NCBI GenBank assembly: GCA_012719645.1
Contig: JAAXZX010000040.1
Location: 1-46,533 of the forward strand
Source of the DNA: Clostridiaceae bacterium
GTDB taxonomy: Bacteria > Bacillota > Clostridia > DSM-8532
Length of the DNA: 46,533 nt
Direction: 5' to 3'
Shown here piece by piece: positions 46,469 through 46,533 of this stretch; position 1 is the first letter of the stretch, and each line of letters starts with the position of its first letter. The notes under the pieces are model-generated. The model made no database searches. It saw only the letters and a program-made list of their open reading frames with translations, and had not been told where the DNA came from. The position numbers and the translations under genes were made by a program.

Positions 46469-46533
46469 TAATCATAACTCCCTTGCATGAAACTATATAA
46501 TATCATATATTAGCGGCTTGAAATGTGCAATGA

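Overview
This is a chromosomal segment from a Gram-positive bacterium, most likely class Clostridia. The signs are PolC-type DNA polymerase III, a dcw cell-wall and division cluster with the small basic protein gene sbp between ftsQ and ftsZ and without ftsA, a PASTA-domain transpeptidase, an LPXTG-type surface protein, a zinc-ribbon AbrB, strong Shine-Dalgarno sites and sigma-A-like promoters. MurE carries the DNPR motif, so the peptidoglycan is probably of the meso-diaminopimelate type.

Layout. 1-300: a possible insertion-sequence end next to a decayed fragment of a PfoR-type gene whose intact relative lies at 2103-3161. 406-1737: an LPRTG surface protein. 3329-4569: a 1.2-kb cassette between 58-bp direct repeats that include the 3' end of tRNA-Thr(CGU). 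It holds a Panacea-domain antitoxin gene and a MazF/PemK-like toxin gene interrupted by two stop codons. 4747-18825: the dcw cluster on the minus strand (mraZ, rsmH, ftsL, PASTA-PBP, murE, murF, mraY, ftsW, murA, ftsQ, sbp, ftsZ). It starts at a promoter with phased MraZ boxes and lacks murD, murG, murB/C and ftsA. A 508-bp non-coding spacer between rsmH and ftsL carries nine copies of ACAAAAG. 19118-24071: rodA, lgt and two M16-peptidase-like genes.

24347-26968 (plus strand): a membrane diguanylate cyclase and a DUF4097-type beta-repeat protein. 27012-33023: a SAM-cycle hydrolase, purine nucleoside phosphorylase and a PolC that appears to lack its proofreading exonuclease domain. 33194-36806: hisS, aspS and lepB. 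36947-37627: a class II aldolase. 37913-40060 (plus strand): a TetR regulator with two matching operators controlling itself and a small operon (ATC-hydrolase-like protein, 70-aa protein, CPBP protease). 40318-43159: a two-component system whose kinase C-terminus is encoded by REP-like repeats. 43346-46468: a zinc-ribbon transglutaminase, a NYN-LOTUS protein, AbrB and a small lipoprotein.

A 23-bp REP-like unit (ends ACCA...TGGT, core GGAACCGTCC) is scattered over five loci, mostly at gene 3' ends. The window is mainly core cell-envelope, replication and translation genes. The accessory interest is in the tRNA-Thr cassette, the ACAAAAG array, the REP family and the exonuclease-less PolC.
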